A DNA stretch of 64,000 bases from contig NZ_QKLW01000007.1 of the NCBI RefSeq assembly GCF_003208215.1, positions 1 to 64,000 of the forward strand, written 5' to 3'. Position numbers and translations under genes: made by a program. The notes beneath the pieces are model-generated. The model saw only the letters and a list, made by a program, of their open reading frames with translations, was not told the origin of the DNA and did no database searches. The stretch is from Marinomonas alcarazii. GTDB taxonomy: Bacteria > Pseudomonadota > Gammaproteobacteria > Pseudomonadales > Marinomonadaceae. This document shows positions 36,403 to 43,850 of this stretch, piece by piece (position 1 is the first letter of the stretch; every line of letters starts with the position of its first letter).

Positions 36403-36448
36403 GGTTGCGTTGGTTTCCGTAGGTCTTGTGGCTTTCATAAACGCCATA

Positions 36449-37396
36449 TTAGTCTTTTTTGGCGAAGGCGTAACGGATAAGCACTATTGCCGCACCCAGC
36501 ATACCACCGAGCAAGACGGCCAGTATGCAAATTAAGGCACGTTTCGGGCCGGCTTTTTCTTCTGGAACAACGGCTGGGTCGATGATTTTAAAGGCAAATT
36601 CTTCTTGCACTTGAGCCAGCATGAGGTTTTTGGTTTGCTCTTCTATCAGCTGATAAAACACAGATTGCATATCTGATATGCTGGTTCTTTCAATTTGCTC
36701 TTCCAGATAGCTAATATTGCGCTTCGTCTCATCCAAAGACTCTTTTTTCACCCAGGCGTTTATGTCGATAACGAGCCAATCTACCCATTGCTTAGCAATA
36801 GTCGGAGATAAATGCGTAATGGATAAGGTCACTAGGCCATTATCTTTGCTTTCTGATACCGCAATTAGCTTTTTGAATTCTTTATAGGCTTCCCAGTCAC
36901 TTGGCTCTGGGGATTTACCAGGCTCCACTTCACGCACCCAGGTTTTGCTCTGTGCGTCGTATATTTCAGGGTCTAACTGAAGCGTGTCCGTTGGCTCACT
37001 CCACTTTTCACCCGCCATTAGTGGCACAAGTATGTCGTATTTGTGAATGAATGAATTCAAGAACTGACGTGACTGTAAGGTAGCTAACGCCATGGCTTTA
37101 CTGTCCGTGCCACCGCCGCCAAGGCTAATGCCCGCCAAGGAAGCCAAACCACCAAATTGCGATGCCATGGCCGCAAGGCCGCCAGACTTACTGTCGTTTG
37201 CCGACGCCAATACCGCTTCCGCTTTATAGGTATTAGGCTGCGACAAGGCGTAAAGAACACCGCCAACTGCAAAAATAGCGGTCACGAATATAATGATCCA
37301 TTTGCCTTTCCATAGAGCCAAAAATAACTCTTTGAGGTCTATTTCATCGTCATGCTGTTGGTATGCTTGCGGGGGGAGATTGTAATTATCAGCCAT
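36449..37396 (-). CDS. wzz: Wzz-type polysaccharide chain-length regulator
   Basis: A 315-residue inner-membrane protein with two membrane segments, at about 33-52 (WIIIFVTAIFAVGGVLYAL) and near the C-terminus (ALICILAVLLGGMLGAAIVLI), and a large periplasmic domain between. The N-terminal IDLKELFLALWKGKW and the Pro-rich stretch IIDPAVVPEEKAGPKRA before the second segment are typical. It sets the modal chain length of Wzy-made polymers. It lacks the cytoplasmic tyrosine-kinase domain of Wzc. It follows wza on the same strand with a 158-base gap that contains a 9-bp hairpin. Confidence 0.9.
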   Translation of the reverse strand: MADNYNLPPQAYQQHDDEIDLKELFLALWKGKWIIIFVTAIFAVGGVLYALSQPNTYKAEAVLASANDSKSGGLAAMASQFGGLASLAGISLGGGGTDSKAMALATLQSRQFLNSFIHKYDILVPLMAGEKWSEPTDTLQLDPEIYDAQSKTWVREVEPGKSPEPSDWEAYKEFKKLIAVSESKDNGLVTLSITHLSPTIAKQWVDWLVIDINAWVKKESLDETKRNISYLEEQIERTSISDMQSVFYQLIEEQTKNLMLAQVQEEFAFKIIDPAVVPEEKAGPKRALICILAVLLGGMLGAAIVLIRYAFAKKD

Positions 37397-37485
37397 ATTA
37401 AATATTAGAAAAATGTGAATGCCAGTCTTAACTCACCAACACCCAACCCTTTCTGTTTTATCCTATTCAATTCTATTAAGTAAAC

Positions 37486-37515
37486 GAGGTAAGTTTTTCA
37501 CTCAAGACTTACCTC
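37486..37515 (-). promoter_or_regulatory. Hairpin between wza and wzz
   Basis: GAGGTAAGT (37486-37494) and ACTTACCTC (37507-37515) form a perfect 9-bp stem with a 12-base loop. No T-tract follows on the minus strand. It could adjust wzz expression relative to wza or act as a protein-binding site. Confidence 0.4.
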
Positions 37516-37554
37516 TGATGTTTTCCGTTTTCACTCTAGCATTAGGCTGCTAAG

Positions 37555-40161
37555 TTAATTTTTGACCGCACTCCAAGCCACACCAATTTGGTAAAGAATT
37601 TGAGTCGCCGTAGACAAGGTACTTAAGCCATCTAGGTAATCCGTATTTACTGGTACAATGATGGTATCGCCCGGCTCTAAAGGTTCATAATTGCGGCTAA
37701 ACCAGAAGGAGTTATTAGGCAATTCAACCGAGCCATTGGATTTAACAATATAAATACGGTCTGTGTCGGCTTGGCGTTTCGTGCCACCTGCCGATGTGAT
37801 GTAATCTTCAACTGTTAAGTTCGGGTTAAAGGTATGATTCGATGTAAATTGTACTTCGCCAACCACACTGACTACTGGGTTCACGGCAGGCACAAAAAGC
37901 TTGTCGCCTTTTTCCAGCATCAGGTTAGCCAGTTTGTCGCCCTCTACTGCTGAATTCAGGTCAATGACCAAACGCCCTACAGGCTGAGCATTTTCAAGCT
38001 GATCCACTATCGCAATCGCTTGCGCAGGATCAGGCACCGAAGACCCTTGACGACGCAACGACATGGTGCTGATTTCTTGTTTGAGCTGTGCATTGATAAA
38101 TTTAAGCCTTTCTGCCTCCTGACGCTTTAGGCGTTCACGGCTAAACACAGCGCCTTCAGGGTAAGCATATTCTGTAAAGCCGCCAGCACGCTCGACAACG
38201 TCTTTTAAAGTTTCGCCACGCTTAAAGGTATAAGTCCCAGGAAAAACAAACTCCCCCTGTAGTTCGACCACAATGCCTTCTTGCCAACCCGGCTGAGTTT
38301 TAACAATAAGCGTATCTTGTGCGCCTAAACTAACTGGGTATTTGCCGCTGATCGCATCTTTTAACGAAAAATCAATGCGTTCGAAAGTAGCCTTATCACC
38401 TTGCATCAATCGACGACTCAATTCCGCCGACGTTAAATAGGCATCTTGGTTTAAACCACCCGCAGCGGCGATCAAAGAAGACACATTGGTATTCTTAGCC
38501 AAAGGGTAAAGACCAGGAAATTTAACCGCGCCAGACACTTCGATAACTTTTGCTGGGCTTCCGTAGCTCGCCTGCTCTTTTAAACGTTCTATAATAGGCT
38601 TAAGCAATGCCTCGCGACTCGCTTTGCGAAGCTCTGCGGCATCTGACACGGCATCCGCAGTCGGAACCTTCAACGCGGTACTTTCTTCTTTAGTGATAAC
38701 AGCCCCTGTTTCCGTATCCAGTACTTCACGCGTTTTATCAGATCCAGCAGTTGATTTGACTTTACTGTTTGCATAAGACCCAAACCAGTAGTCCTGCGCC
38801 AAGCCATTATCAAACACAAATATTTGATCTTTTTCTTGCAGTGTCAGGTTAGCTGCCGAACCACGATGGGTGATCGCATCCAATAAACTAAATTGATACA
38901 CCTCTATATCCTGATTAGCGTTAACTTCTCGCACCAATAATGCGTAATTCAAATCCGCCGTTTGTTTTAAACCGTCCTCGATAGACCCAATCGCATCACT
39001 TACTTTCATGCCTTGTTTGAAGTTAAGTGCCCCCTGCCTTACCACTTCACCACGAACAGCGACCGCATTTTTAAGGGACTTAGAAACCGCAGACAAATTC
39101 ACCTTGTCGCCATTTTCTAACTTAAACCCTCTTCCTGATGGAGAAGAAAGATCCAGCGTAAATTGCTGCACGCCATTGGTGCTTGTTCTGCGCACGCTAA
39201 CGCGAGAAAGGTAAGCATTTGGTTTTGCACCACCAGCCAGCGATAATAGCTGAGCAAGCGTCGTACCACCCTTGGTTTCATATACAGCAGGACGTGCCAC
39301 TTGGCCTTCTATAGTAAGGGCGTTATCACGAATAGGTATAAACAAGGTATCGCCAGATGATAAACGCAGATCTTTCGAGGTATCGCCTTTGATTAACAAA
39401 TCATACAAATCAAACTCTGAAACCACCTGACCTTTTCTTATTAACTGAATATGACGCAGGCTGCCTGATTTTTTCACACCACCACTGGCAATAAGTGCTT
39501 GTGTTATTGTCGTCAAGCCATTCACATTATAAGCACCAGGCTGAGCAGCCTCACCAACGATGTATACCTGCATGGTTCGCATCGCGCCCATGGTAACGGA
39601 CACATCGACACCTATGGTCTTTTTCTTGATGACATCGTTAATTTGTTTGCGAAGTTGTGCAAAGGTCTGACCAGACACAGCAACAGGGCCAATATCTGGC
39701 AAGTTGATAGAGCCATCTCTGTCTATTGTTAAGGATAAATTCTGGTTGGTTTTACCAAAGGTTTGCACGTTAATCACATCGCCTGGCCCCATTTGGTAGT
39801 CCAGTGGCACGGGCAAATCATCCACCACAGTAAGCCCTAAGCTGTTACCGCTAAATACATCGTAACCAAACAATGGCAATCCCGAATCATCATCTTCTTC
39901 TGCGGCATGACGAACCGGTGCTGGGACGGGCTCCTTGTTCTCGACAGGTTCTAACACTGGCGCTTGCTGAACGTCTGTAACAGAACCGCCAGAACCATTT
40001 GCAAAGGCGCTTATATCAACACCATACTGACGTGCTAGTGCCTCTTGTTGCGCCTTCGGAAGATTTTGAAATTGACTAATTTGCGCCGCGGTAGGGGTAA
40101 AAGCAAACACGCTTCCTGCAAGTGTCATCATTAACGCTGTTAGTAATTTTTTAAATCGCAT
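37555..40161 (-). CDS. wza: SLBB-domain polysaccharide export protein (Wza-like)
   Basis: An 868-residue secreted protein with a signal peptide (MRFKKLLTALMMTLAGSVFA). No lipobox Cys is evident, unlike Wza of E. coli. An N-terminal QNLPKAQQEALARQYG segment precedes the polysaccharide-export domain (MGPGDVINVQTFGKTNQNLSL). Several SLBB repeats follow (for example VYIVGEAAQPGAYNVNG, TIEGQVARPAVYETKGG, VVELQGEFVFPGTYTFKRGET, SVVGEVQFTSNHTFNP). The length is twice that of classical Wza, as in the large multi-SLBB proteins of marine gammaproteobacteria. It should form the outer-membrane or periplasmic export conduit. ATG 40161 is chosen over a TTG eight codons upstream. Confidence 0.88.
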   Translation of the reverse strand: MRFKKLLTALMMTLAGSVFAFTPTAAQISQFQNLPKAQQEALARQYGVDISAFANGSGGSVTDVQQAPVLEPVENKEPVPAPVRHAAEEDDDSGLPLFGYDVFSGNSLGLTVVDDLPVPLDYQMGPGDVINVQTFGKTNQNLSLTIDRDGSINLPDIGPVAVSGQTFAQLRKQINDVIKKKTIGVDVSVTMGAMRTMQVYIVGEAAQPGAYNVNGLTTITQALIASGGVKKSGSLRHIQLIRKGQVVSEFDLYDLLIKGDTSKDLRLSSGDTLFIPIRDNALTIEGQVARPAVYETKGGTTLAQLLSLAGGAKPNAYLSRVSVRRTSTNGVQQFTLDLSSPSGRGFKLENGDKVNLSAVSKSLKNAVAVRGEVVRQGALNFKQGMKVSDAIGSIEDGLKQTADLNYALLVREVNANQDIEVYQFSLLDAITHRGSAANLTLQEKDQIFVFDNGLAQDYWFGSYANSKVKSTAGSDKTREVLDTETGAVITKEESTALKVPTADAVSDAAELRKASREALLKPIIERLKEQASYGSPAKVIEVSGAVKFPGLYPLAKNTNVSSLIAAAGGLNQDAYLTSAELSRRLMQGDKATFERIDFSLKDAISGKYPVSLGAQDTLIVKTQPGWQEGIVVELQGEFVFPGTYTFKRGETLKDVVERAGGFTEYAYPEGAVFSRERLKRQEAERLKFINAQLKQEISTMSLRRQGSSVPDPAQAIAIVDQLENAQPVGRLVIDLNSAVEGDKLANLMLEKGDKLFVPAVNPVVSVVGEVQFTSNHTFNPNLTVEDYITSAGGTKRQADTDRIYIVKSNGSVELPNNSFWFSRNYEPLEPGDTIIVPVNTDYLDGLSTLSTATQILYQIGVAWSAVKN

Positions 40162-40229
40162 ACTGTGTGGTCTATTTAGGTTCAATTAAAAATTAAATTC
40201 TGGTTTAAGAAACAACTTATGAGCACCGC

Positions 40230-41498
40230 CTAAAAGCGGAATTCATAGTCAGCCCATAGGTTGGTTTGATTATCGCCGCCTTTTACCTGTTGATAGCTCG
40301 CCCCTAAACGCACCATCCCGGCCAGTGCTGGAAGGTTATAAGTGAATTGGCTGGTATTGGTTTTTTCGTCGTTTTGGGTGGCACTTTGGTAGCTCAAGCC
40401 CACCTGATGGTCATTTGCCAATTGCAGATAAAATGCAATAGATGCGCTGTCATCCAATAAATAGCTTGTATTCGCAACGCCATCCGTCACTGAAGGGTAG
40501 CTGCCCGATTTCCATAATGTCGTATCATGTGCATCTGTGGTTTGTTGGGATTCTAAAACGATTCGTGCGGTGTTGTTGCCGACTGGAAAGCTGCCCGTCC
40601 AACCCAACAACCAAGCCCCCAGCTCTGTGCTATCCGCAGTAGAAGCGGCTTCGGCATATACGCTGTGATACAGACTCGCGATACGGGGCAAGGTCAGCTT
40701 GGCATCCAACGCTAGCTGCTCATCTTGCTCGCCTGAGTCCATACCTGAAAGCCAAGTTTGATAAGTAACGCCATACTCAAAAAGCGAAAAAGGCTTTGAT
40801 ACTAATCGCGTTGCACTATGATAGTCGTAATCCGACTTTGCAGGTTTCGCCAAGATACTTTCGACACTCCATACGCCCAACATATCGTTTTCGCCAAGGT
40901 AACTAACACTGATATCGGGTGCTGCTTTTGCATAAGATCCCAAAATCAAATTATGCTGCCAGCCCTGCCCCCACCAGCGATCTATATTACCGATAGACCA
41001 AAACCAAGCCCCAGCACTAAAAGCTAAGTAACTATTATCTAAATTTAGACTTGTATCATCTTGGTATTCGCTGTAGCCCGCGGTTAAACGGTAAGAAAAA
41101 GAGTCACCTAAATGTTCGAAGCTGCTATAAACGCCTTTTTCGTCTTCATTGAACTGCCCAAAACCTAATGGTAAGGATGGGTTGGTGCCATGTAATAGTC
41201 TAAACATTCTATTACCGCGATTTAATTTCGCCGTATTCAATGTGTAAAGCAGCTCTTGGTTGGCCAACAACACAGTATCACTTTCTTGTTTGGTATAGGT
41301 TAGATCGTCACCAAACATAGACCAACGCATAGGATAATGGTTAACGGGAGACCTTAATTGCCCCGTATCGGAAAGCAACACCAAGGAAGAACGTAAGAAG
41401 GGATCATTGGCCTCTAGCCAAGGGGAGGCAATCACTGGAGCCGAAGCACAGCCCAAAAAAGCCAACCAGAACGTTGTTTTTACATTAAACGAGGACAT
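40230..41498 (-). CDS. wzi: Wzi-type capsule assembly outer-membrane protein
   Basis: A 422-residue predicted beta-barrel with a signal peptide (cleavage near PVIASPWLEANDPFLR) and the family-typical opening DPFLRSSLVLLSDTGQLRSPVNHYPMRW. WFWSIGNIDRWWGQGWQHNLILGSYA and many alternating aromatic strands follow, ending LWADYEFRF with the C-terminal Phe of outer-membrane proteins. Wzi anchors group-1-type capsule to the cell surface. It heads the wzi-wza-wzz run and is divergent from the yjbEFGH-like operon across a 382-base region. Confidence 0.88.
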   Translation of the reverse strand: MSSFNVKTTFWLAFLGCASAPVIASPWLEANDPFLRSSLVLLSDTGQLRSPVNHYPMRWSMFGDDLTYTKQESDTVLLANQELLYTLNTAKLNRGNRMFRLLHGTNPSLPLGFGQFNEDEKGVYSSFEHLGDSFSYRLTAGYSEYQDDTSLNLDNSYLAFSAGAWFWSIGNIDRWWGQGWQHNLILGSYAKAAPDISVSYLGENDMLGVWSVESILAKPAKSDYDYHSATRLVSKPFSLFEYGVTYQTWLSGMDSGEQDEQLALDAKLTLPRIASLYHSVYAEAASTADSTELGAWLLGWTGSFPVGNNTARIVLESQQTTDAHDTTLWKSGSYPSVTDGVANTSYLLDDSASIAFYLQLANDHQVGLSYQSATQNDEKTNTSQFTYNLPALAGMVRLGASYQQVKGGDNQTNLWADYEFRF

Positions 41499-41798
41499 TA
41501 ATAGCTCACAGTTCCTTGTATTGAAAGAGTCGACGCTGTTATGAGCATAATTCTTATCAGACTATTATTAGGGTGGTGCACATAATGTCCCAAAACACCG
41601 CAAAAATAAAGGTCGCTTACTTAATGCTTTCACAAAGCTAAGCGCTTTTTGGAATAGCCTTATTCTCTTGTATCATTTTCAGCCAGAATAAACGGTTTAC
41701 TGACAGAGAAAGTGGCTTTTATAGTGTCGATCGACCTTTTTCAGTCTAGCAATGCATCAAAATTGTATAAAAAACTATCAAATAATTCCTCTTTTACG

Positions 41799-41828
41799 CT
41801 TACATTGTCATAAATCTTGCTCTAAAAT
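41799..41828 (+). promoter_or_regulatory. Possible promoter of the yjb-like operon
   Basis: CTTACA at 41799-41804 and TAAAAT at 41823-41828 are 18 bases apart. The predicted transcription start would fall at the first of the two inverted repeats downstream. Confidence 0.4.
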
Positions 41829-41834
41829 CGAAAA

Positions 41835-41863
41835 TGAAGAACATTCTTCAAACATCGATGTTT
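41835..41863. promoter_or_regulatory. Two adjacent perfect inverted repeats, candidate operators
   Basis: TGAAGAA-CA-TTCTTCA at 41835-41850 is directly followed by AAACATCGATGTTT at 41850-41863. Both are perfect and sit between the candidate promoter and the ribosome binding site (AAGGA near 41870) of the Ala/Gly-rich protein gene. They could be operators or a structured 5' leader. Confidence 0.5.
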
Positions 41864-41880
41864 AATGATAAGGAAATATT

Positions 41881-42231
41881 ATGAAACTTGTTACTTTGGC
41901 TACAATTGTAGCACTTGGCCTAGCTAGCCAAGCATATGGTGAAGCGGCTGGTGCTGGTGCTGGTGCAGCTTCTACTGGTGGTGCTGGCGCTGCTGGTGCA
42001 GCAGGTGCGGGCGCAGGAGCAGGTGCGGGCGCAGCAGGTGCTGCAGGCGCAGCGGGTGCGGGTGCTGCAGGTGCTGGCGTAGCAGCGGCGGGTGTTGGTG
42101 CAGCGACGTCAGCAGCAGTAGGCGGTTTGGCAGCAGCGGCAGCAGCGGCAGCAGCCGTGGCAGTAAGTGCAGCAGTTGCGGTGTCTGCAAACGACAACAC
42201 CACCGTTAGCACGACTGTTACTACTAATTAG
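41881..42231 (+). CDS. Secreted Ala/Gly-rich low-complexity protein (YjbE/GfcA-like)
   Basis: A 116-residue protein with a signal peptide (MKLVTLATIVALGLASQAYG) and a mature part made almost entirely of Ala, Gly and Val, ending in a Thr/Ser/Val tail (NDNTTVSTTVTTN). E. coli YjbE and GfcA are similarly small, secreted and low-complexity, and also open operons with YjbF/GfcB, YjbG/GfcC and YjbH/GfcD homologues, exactly as here. The function is unknown. AAGGA precedes the ATG. A hairpin just after the gene separates it from the lipoprotein gene. The minus-strand frame over the same region is an artefact of the repetitive composition. Confidence 0.8.
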   Translation: MKLVTLATIVALGLASQAYGEAAGAGAGAASTGGAGAAGAAGAGAGAGAGAAGAAGAAGAGAAGAGVAAAGVGAATSAAVGGLAAAAAAAAAVAVSAAVAVSANDNTTVSTTVTTN

Positions 42232-42261
42232 CACGAGTATTACTACTAAGTAATCCCCCTA

Positions 42262-42291
42262 AGCCGCTTGATAATAACTTATCAGGCGGCT
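42262..42291 (+). terminator. Hairpin after the YjbE-like gene (attenuator or partial terminator)
   Basis: AGCCGCTTGATAA and TTATCAGGCGGCT pair over 13 positions with one G-T wobble and a short loop, followed by CCTTCTTTCTTTC. It would partly stop or stabilise transcripts, so the small protein could be made in excess over the downstream gene products. Confidence 0.65.
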
Positions 42292-42321
42292 CCTTCTTTC
42301 TTCTTTCGTATTGGCGATTGC

Positions 42322-43083
42322 ATGCGTTTTCTTCGTTACTTTTCCATGGCTCTTATTTTATTGGCGTTAACGGGCTGCTCGGGCAACTTCAAAAACAGCT
42401 TAGACTCGGCGAAAGCGGCCATCAACTTAAACCAAGCTATCACTCCTGATTATATCTCGTCTTTGCCTTATGCTAGCACTCTGGTCACTGTCAACGATTC
42501 TCGACCTTTGCTTTTGATTCTGACCTTTGTCGACCACGACCCACTAACAAATACTTACCGACTTACCTGGTTAACCCAAGACGCAGGCAGTATCGTCACC
42601 GAAAATGGTCGTATCGTTCATACCACTGGCTTTACGAGTGATAATTTAGACACTCTGATGCCGATTACTTCATCAATGACGCCATCCTCTGCGACTTCTC
42701 CCAGTTCGACGGTTGCGACACCTTTCCCTAAACTTGCCAGTACCACCTCTTGGCAAGCCCGATACGATTGGTCACCTGGCTATCGCTATAATTTTACTGC
42801 CCAAGTGACCGCTCGCTCTCTTGGTATGGACACGGTCATCACCGATTTATGGCACCAAGAAGCAGAGCAAATCCAAGAAACCGTGGTATTTAACAATCTA
42901 GACGCGTCATTTAATAATCTTTTCTGGCTTACGCCTGCAACAGAAACGGCAGACCCTTTTGTGGTCAAAAGCATCCAATATTTAGGGCCCAATATGGACA
43001 AGGTGGAAATGCTGATGGTGAAGCCTTTTGTGCCGCCACGCTCAAATACCAGAGAAACAAAGACTAAGGATATTCAGTCATGA
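42322..43083 (+). CDS. YjbF/GfcB-family outer-membrane lipoprotein
   Basis: A 253-residue lipoprotein with signal MRFLRYFSMALILLALTGC, where the lipobox LTGC predicts lipidation. The body has VTVNDSRPLLLILTFVDHD, RLTWLTQDAGSIVTENGRIVHTTGF and RYDWSPGYRYNF, matching the YjbF/GfcB family linked to exopolysaccharide and group-4 capsule. The frame opens 18 codons earlier, but the ATG at 42322 gives the correct signal. It overlaps the next gene by four bases. The precise role is unknown in the family. Confidence 0.85.
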   Translation: MRFLRYFSMALILLALTGCSGNFKNSLDSAKAAINLNQAITPDYISSLPYASTLVTVNDSRPLLLILTFVDHDPLTNTYRLTWLTQDAGSIVTENGRIVHTTGFTSDNLDTLMPITSSMTPSSATSPSSTVATPFPKLASTTSWQARYDWSPGYRYNFTAQVTARSLGMDTVITDLWHQEAEQIQETVVFNNLDASFNNLFWLTPATETADPFVVKSIQYLGPNMDKVEMLMVKPFVPPRSNTRETKTKDIQS

Positions 43084-43850
43084 TACTGCCGTTAAACATA
43101 AACCTGTTACGCACCATTTTATTAGGTGGTTTATTACTAATGGCGGCGTTACCCACTAGCCGAGCAGACGCTGAAACACCGAATATTTATACAACCAGAG
43201 TTACTTTATTACCAAGCCAGATAACCTTATCTTATTCACAAGACGTACGCTTTTCTCAAGTACTGAGCGATGCCTATGCTCAGTCTAATGGAGAGATATA
43301 TGCGATAGGCACTGGCTTGATTGATCCACATAAGCAAACCATTATCGATACGCAAAAGCGCGTGATTATGCGTCAGTTAAAACAGCTGAATACACCAGAA
43401 GCTACAAATATGGCTAAGCAGCTCGATTCGCTGCCTTTGGTTTATCATGAGCAGATTGCAACAGACCTCACGAAAGTTCGCATTTCATCTAAGTTCAACC
43501 CGCTCATTAAACAAGATTACTGGCTATCGTTGCCCAAGCGCCCTACTCATATCAAGGCGTTTGACCCAACCTTGGACCATAGCGTGACCATGGCGCTGCA
43601 AGAAAACGCTGACTTACGAGACTATCTAGCCAAACTAAGCCAGATGACAAAACAAGATCGCTATGATTCGGCGTGGATTATTCAGGCAGATCGAGCAGTA
43701 TATCAGGTTGACAACTTGTCCTGGAAAAACACCTTATATTTTCTTAGCCCTGGTGCCATTGTGTTTGTTGGGCTGCAAAACCTCCCTGATGACTACCGCG
43801 ATTTGAATGCCAATATCGCCCATCTGCTTGCTTTTCGTTTGGAGCTATAA
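43080..43850 (+). CDS. GfcC/YjbG-family capsule biosynthesis protein
   Basis: A 256-residue periplasmic protein with an N-terminal hydrophobic signal (LLRTILLGGLLLMAALPTSRADA). It carries the pattern of the GfcC family, including RFSQVLSDAYAQSNGEIYAIGTGLID and a C-terminal domain with QADRAVYQVDNLSWKNTLYFLSPGAIVFVGL. GfcC has two ubiquitin-like SLBB-type domains and is thought to interact with the export apparatus. It is coupled to both neighbours: ATGA with the lipoprotein gene, TAATG with the YjbH gene. Confidence 0.85.
   Translation: MILPLNINLLRTILLGGLLLMAALPTSRADAETPNIYTTRVTLLPSQITLSYSQDVRFSQVLSDAYAQSNGEIYAIGTGLIDPHKQTIIDTQKRVIMRQLKQLNTPEATNMAKQLDSLPLVYHEQIATDLTKVRISSKFNPLIKQDYWLSLPKRPTHIKAFDPTLDHSVTMALQENADLRDYLAKLSQMTKQDRYDSAWIIQADRAVYQVDNLSWKNTLYFLSPGAIVFVGLQNLPDDYRDLNANIAHLLAFRLEL

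Larger units (their letters stand above)
41499..41880. other. Divergent regulatory region between wzi and the yjb-like operon
   Basis: No gene is seen in these 382 bases. The right end holds a promoter candidate and two adjacent perfect inverted repeats (described separately). A short palindrome GTCGATCGAC lies near 41727. The left part, upstream of wzi, has no clear promoter. A classical JUMPstart/ops element was not found. Confidence 0.5.

Noticed and set aside
41499..41880. JUMPstart / ops antitermination element upstream of the export genes
   Set aside because: I looked for GGCGGTAG-type words on both strands and found none here. The similar word near 17570 is inside the galE coding sequence.
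41862..42212. 116-codon minus-strand Ala/Pro-rich frame opposite the YjbE-like gene
   Set aside because: GC-rich GCN/GGN repeats open several frames. The plus-strand frame has a signal peptide, a ribosome binding site and operon context.
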